Shown here piece by piece: positions 59,111 through 64,000 of a DNA stretch of 64,000 bases. The stretch's first letter is position 1, and every line of letters starts with the position of its first letter. The position numbers and the translations under genes are program-made. The DNA comes from Mugil cephalus (Eukaryota > Chordata > Actinopteri > Mugiliformes > Mugilidae). The DNA is taken from contig NC_061789.1 of the NCBI RefSeq assembly GCF_022458985.1, positions 9,214,357-9,278,356 on the forward strand, in the 5' to 3' direction. The notes beneath the pieces are model-generated. The model was given only the letters and a program-made list of their open reading frames with translations. It was not told the DNA's origin and did no database searches.

Positions 59111-62100
59111 ACAACTTTTCACCTGAGTGTGGATGGGATACTTGTGTCGAGTCTGACTGGTTCAGCCAGAACACACACACACAGAGATACACACACAAAA
59201 ACGCACCCTCTCTCACAAGGGCGTTTTATGATACTGAACACTGTGTTAAAGATTTGAAACCATCACATCATAGTTTTTCTTTTTCTGCTCTGATGCAGCC
59301 CATGTACTAACACATACACTGTTACACACATTTTTTTTTCTGTTCTTCTTTACTCAGCCTGCAGCTACACTTACCAGCCACAATAACATTGTGACCTATG
59401 TCCTAGTAAGTGTCCCTTGTGCCACCAAAACAGTTGTGACTCATCAGAGAATGGACATGGGTCTTCTGAGAGTGTCTGGCTACATGGTATTGTTAGTGGG
59501 GGGCGTTTGAGTCCTATGGATTGATCAGATAGGGATTTGGAGGCCAGGTCAACACCTTGTGTTGTTAAATTGTGTTTGTGTCAGGCTCCATCCTACTGAC
59601 GATGACTGCTGCCATCATGAAGCGCCATTGCAATAGCATGGGGGTTCCTGGTCTGGTCAACGTTTTCGGTAACTGCTGAACAGTCGTCTACAGCAGCTTG
59701 GGGGGAGTTTAGCCCATTACTCAGTACGGAACCACCGTTCCAAAACATTCACTTCGTCCTTCTTTGTGGGCAATTTGTGTGCTTGAGAACGGGATTCTCT
59801 TAAAATTCAGCTCACAGACACGCGTCCTAAATGTTTCTTTTACAGTTTGTTTATATAATTCAGAATTCATTGGTCCGTCAACGATGACATGTCGCCCTGA
59901 CCCAAATGCAGTAAAAACAGCCTCTCGTGTGCTAGCATGGAAACAGCATTTGTCGCGACGGTTTGCTAATCCACCACCTAGCTAACTTTAGCTACTTTAT
60001 GTGACGACGTGCATTGATAGCAAAGTTGAAGTTTCGCTCAAAAGAGGAGTGTGCTCGGCTGTTGAGTTCACGTGAGCAGTCTTTCCAAGGAGAGATTTTC
60101 TCCACCTCTGAGAAAAGCTTAGAGACTTAGAGCCTCAGTCAAGACAACCCTGATGACATCACCTCTCAAACCTTCATCAGCAATGTGAAAAATAAATAAA
60201 TGTTTAATCCCAACAGATTGTAATAATAAAGTAATTTCCAGAATCTACATCCTGATAATAATACTGACATGTTTAATGTGAAAGGTGTGACCAGAATCAT
60301 AACATTTACTGTCATTATACCTCAATTTGAAAGGAAGACTCCTGCCTAAATCTCATGGGAAATCAAGAAACCTTGGGAAAGAGAAGGGAAGAGGCATCAC
60401 TATTACTTTGTTCTTATTGAGTTGTGGTTCAACAGACACTTTCAATTCTGCAACAGGTGAAAGGAAAAGTAATTTCTAACTGTCTGACTCTGAGCCAACC
60501 TCAGACATGACATTTCCTGCAAACCCTGGAGATGCAGTTCATTCCATAGTAGATGACATATGGCTAGAGGCTCCTCGCTTAACTTTTTCAGGCTCCTGGT
60601 CTAATTTTCTTGCCTGTGCAAGAACAGATATTCCCTCTTTAGAAACAACAATCTACACATTTGTAATTTGGGAAAGTGTTGGACTGAGACTATTTATTTA
60701 AAGAAATTTGTGGTTAGTTTGATTAAAAGTGAAAAGCTGCTTCTGCAGTCTGTATTTGTTAGTTATTGTCCACATGTACATGCATGCAGATCTTTTATTA
60801 TGTCTTTAACTTTATTGTTTGAGAATGATTTATGTATTTTTTTTACATTACACCAGAGACAAAAGTCCCTACATTCATTTTATTGAGACCTGTGATCTGG
60901 TCCTGCACAGGAGTAAAAGTTTATCCTGAACAAACATTTACTTTTGCACGAAATCCTACTTCAAAGTTGTGCATGTAGCTTTGCAGAGTCCTGATCTCCA
61001 TCTTTTACGTCATGTTTAATCGGTACCTGTAGCAACACGCCTGCACATCTGCAGCCCCTTTGTGTTATTTTACTGGAGGGGTATTCATAGTCTGAATATG
61101 GTGTCTGGCGTGAAGTTTTGCAAAGAGCGCAGTGATCTTGAGATACAGTGGAGTCATTGTTTCCATCCCTCTGCTGCAGTATTGCAGTGTCACTCGGCAT
61201 CTGGCTGATGGCCACGACCTTTCAACCGTGGAAGTGAGGGCTGGGAGGAGGATGCGATCCCAAACAATGTTGCGTGTGTATGTTTCCATGCTCCCATATC
61301 TAGTTTAGGACCAAAGTTATTGTTTTGAGTGTGATCTTTATTCCCCATGACGTTCCTTTCCTGCTCTGGCAAATAATCTTAAAGTGTCAAAAGGCACGGT
61401 GGAAAAGGCAAATATGGAAGGTTTTAAGGCAAAAGAACTTAAAAAAAAAAAACATGATCTGAGAGGAAATCCTTCTTAGTGGATTTAATGGGATTGATGA
61501 CAGTGGCGTTACAGCTTATAACGGAAAGGTAAAAAGGTGATGGTATCATCAATGCTGAGATTTACGTGGGCCTTTTAGGGAGCTTTGCTGCGTCTAAGGT
61601 CATTGAAAAAAATTAATTAAAAATGAATTATTGCCTTTATCGGACTATAACAGGAGAACTTAAGTGCAGAGTTCTTGTTATCCGATTGAGACACCCAGAT
61701 AATGCAATTGGAATTCGATTTTCTCCAGCATGTATACAGAACTGCAGTTTTCCAATCAGATAATGCATGTGGCGTGTGACCCCGGAACAAAAACATCCAA
61801 GAAAGCCAGTCGCAGAAGAAGAAGAAGCTAAACGGAGCCGCTAGAAGAACTGTTTGAAGGATATTGCGCAACTTATCTGCACCAGAAGTAGCGCGAACAT
61901 TACATATAAGATTAAAAAATGTACTATTATCCCTATGGTATAAAGGGCCGTATTAGCACGGTATTATCCCACTGAAAAGACAGGTATCGCCACCTAGTGT
62001 GGAGGAGGAGAACAGTTATTTTGATTTTCTTGCGCTGCACGTAAACTGGGACAAGGGCTGTAGTGAGAAAGTCACATTTTGAGCATAGCTCGATTAAGCT

Positions 62101-63935
62101 CTGCATGTAAACGCACTGACTGACTTTGACCGAAAAGATTTCGGAAAGTGAATTTATCTGCAGCAATATGCTATCATATGCTGCAATATGCTAGCATAAC
62201 TGAACAGATGTTGATTTACGATGTAGCAGAACTCTGGCTGGGGATTTGACAATGAGGGGAAAAGTGCAGCCGTTTGGAAATATCTGACATGCCGCTACCA
62301 CTCTGAGACAGTTCAAAGGGTGAACATATCAGATTTGACACAACGTGTTGGAATCGATCTGAGGGGTTTCCTGAGTTGCAGGTCTGCATCCAACTTGTCT
62401 TTACTTATCTCGTGTCGGTCATCAGGAGCTAAAGGTGATACTGAGCTGAGGTGACAGCCCGTGCTCTAACCCCGTCATCCCGGCATTCCTCTACTGATAC
62501 AGGCGTGAGAGTCAATGGATACGACAGATCGACGAAGGCCACAATCTGTCTTCTGCTTAAACATTAACGACATGCCGAACCCACCTTACAAACACGCCTG
62601 CACAGCTGAACTTATTCATGAAACTGTACTTGTTGGTGGATGGTTTGATATTTGTGAATTTCTTACAATATTTAACCAGTGAAGCAGAAGAACTGAAAAA
62701 AAAACACATTTTTTTCAAACAAGGGAACTGAATCCTTTTAGTTTTAGCACAATTTTAGCACAAAGCTGAAAACACTATGAAACACTGTAGAATTAATATA
62801 TGTAATGATTGTGATAGTGATGATTTGAGGCAATTGGTTAAAATATAAAAATGTCATGAAAATTACCTAATTACATAAAGATGGTAGATCTTATGGTTCA
62901 TATAATGCCCTTCTTTAGTGTCCTTCATTAGACAGCAGGAGTCAAAGTCCTGTTGCCTCGGCTTCACATTTGATTTCAGAGACTCATTACAAATAGACTG
63001 TTTAAATCTGCCTGAGTGGTCCTTTAATTTTGCAGAATCACATAGCATAAGTGAGCGCTGGCTTTATCCCTGCCTTTGGAAATAACTCCTCGGGGCATGC
63101 TACTGTAGGCTTAGTGGTCCACGTTTGAGATGAGACATAATGAACCCCAGCAGGGTGTAGTTTAGGTGCTTCATTCAGCTACTGCGACAGGAATGTCTGG
63201 CTCAGCCGCTGGACCGGTACGGCAGCATTCTGGCAGGATTCGGGAGAGGCTGAATCACTGTCTTGGCTAACAAGAACACCGTGAAAGTGTGAAAAACTTC
63301 GGGGCGACTTCAGCAGATAACACTCGCATAGCTTCCCAGATCGCTGACAGCTCTGGGGGCGCAGATATACCTATAACACTGAACCACGGCACCCATGAGG
63401 CAGAGGGATGAGACAAAGGAAAAGACAGCTTCTTCACATGTATTCTTGTGATGCTTATCTGTTAAGCAGCAGAACAAGCACGGCAACTCTGACAGTGTCA
63501 TCCACCCTAACAACCCCAGACATACTGAAATGTGGAGTTTTTCCTGTTCCTTCTCCTCGTAGGCCAGCTGGGATTTAGAGTCCCTTTGTTTTACCCTCAG
63601 TCAGATGAAATAAATCAGTGAAATAAAGCTCCAAACGTTCCACACCTTGGTGCAAGTTAGTGAAGCACATTCTTTTTACTATACTGAAATTATGTACTGC
63701 AGATTTTTTTTATTTATTTATTTTTAAAGTGCACTGAAACACCACTGTGCTGATTTTGTTCTACCTGGTTTATTTTGAGCAAACATGGGAGGAGATGGTC
63801 CCTTAATCCTGACCGTCTGAGAAACATGGATAAGACTATGCATTTCAAAAAATTTCAAATATCAACAAATCAATTTGCGTCACAGTACATGATTAAAAGA
63901 TCCAACAGGATCTGAGGGGCACTTCAGACTGTAGT
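59111..63935. other. Intergenic DNA upstream of ppl
   Basis: About 4.8 kb with no supportable exon on either strand. A weak relative of the GACCAC-type TIR element may lie at 59373-59670 (CCACAATAACATTGTGACC). Small open frames here have no family resemblance. Confidence 0.5.
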
Positions 63936-63990
63936 CCCTAGCCCTAACCCTAACCCTAACCCTAGCCTTAGCCTTAGCCCTAGCCCTAGC
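63936..63990. repeat. Interstitial telomere-like repeat
   Basis: About nine hexamers of CCCTAA/CCCTAG with two degenerate CCTTAG units, reading CCCTAGCCCTAACCCTAACC and onward. It is near the right edge but followed by ordinary sequence. Confidence 0.85.
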
Positions 63991-64000
63991 ATTAACATAG

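Noticed and set aside
58876-59310. 144-codon ORF upstream of ppl
   Set aside because: It is GC-rich promoter and leader sequence on the opposite strand, with no recognisable domain or splice context.

Overview
This is vertebrate nuclear DNA, almost certainly from a ray-finned (teleost) fish. Coding sequence is broken into short GT-AG exons that match single-copy vertebrate genes. Introns are small. The non-coding DNA carries Tc1-like transposon remnants, short terminal-inverted-repeat elements, A/T homopolymers and TA microsatellites. There are no operons, bacterial signals or viral genes.

Six protein genes can be built exon by exon. From left to right they are: the 3' end of an R7-type RGS gene resembling rgs9 (+, 597-2110); cog1 (-, 12293-4115, 15 coding exons, about 991 aa); smim22 (+, 14247-14807, 3 coding exons, 80 aa); rogdi (-, 24060-17548, 11 exons, about 284 aa); glyr1 (-, 40415-29447, 16 exons, about 514 aa); and ppl, periplakin (-, 58821-42271, 22 exons, about 1760 aa). 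All exon joins keep frame, and the predicted protein lengths are close to those of the human orthologues except for glyr1, whose linker is shorter. RGS/cog1 and smim22/rogdi are tail-to-tail pairs. rogdi, glyr1 and ppl all read leftward.

The genes do not form one pathway. The RGS protein ends G-protein signalling. COG1 is a Golgi tether subunit. SMIM22 is a small membrane protein. Rogdi is a V-ATPase/RAVE-associated factor. GLYR1 is a nucleosome-binding pseudo-dehydrogenase. Periplakin is a cornified-envelope and desmosome cytolinker. The order smim22-rogdi-glyr1-ppl matches human 16p13.3 (without ubn1), whereas cog1 and rgs9 lie on human 17q, so a synteny junction falls at about 12.3-14.1 kb.

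The most notable non-genic structures are three back-to-back inverted-repeat elements in glyr1 intron 1, a 39-bp minisatellite open on both strands in rogdi intron 1, an internally deleted Tc1-like element, several dispersed element families, a set of CTCF-like motifs (two on copies of one repeat), and a telomere-like CCCTAA array at the right edge. I found no convincing new biological system. The findings are mostly local curiosities, and no database search was run.
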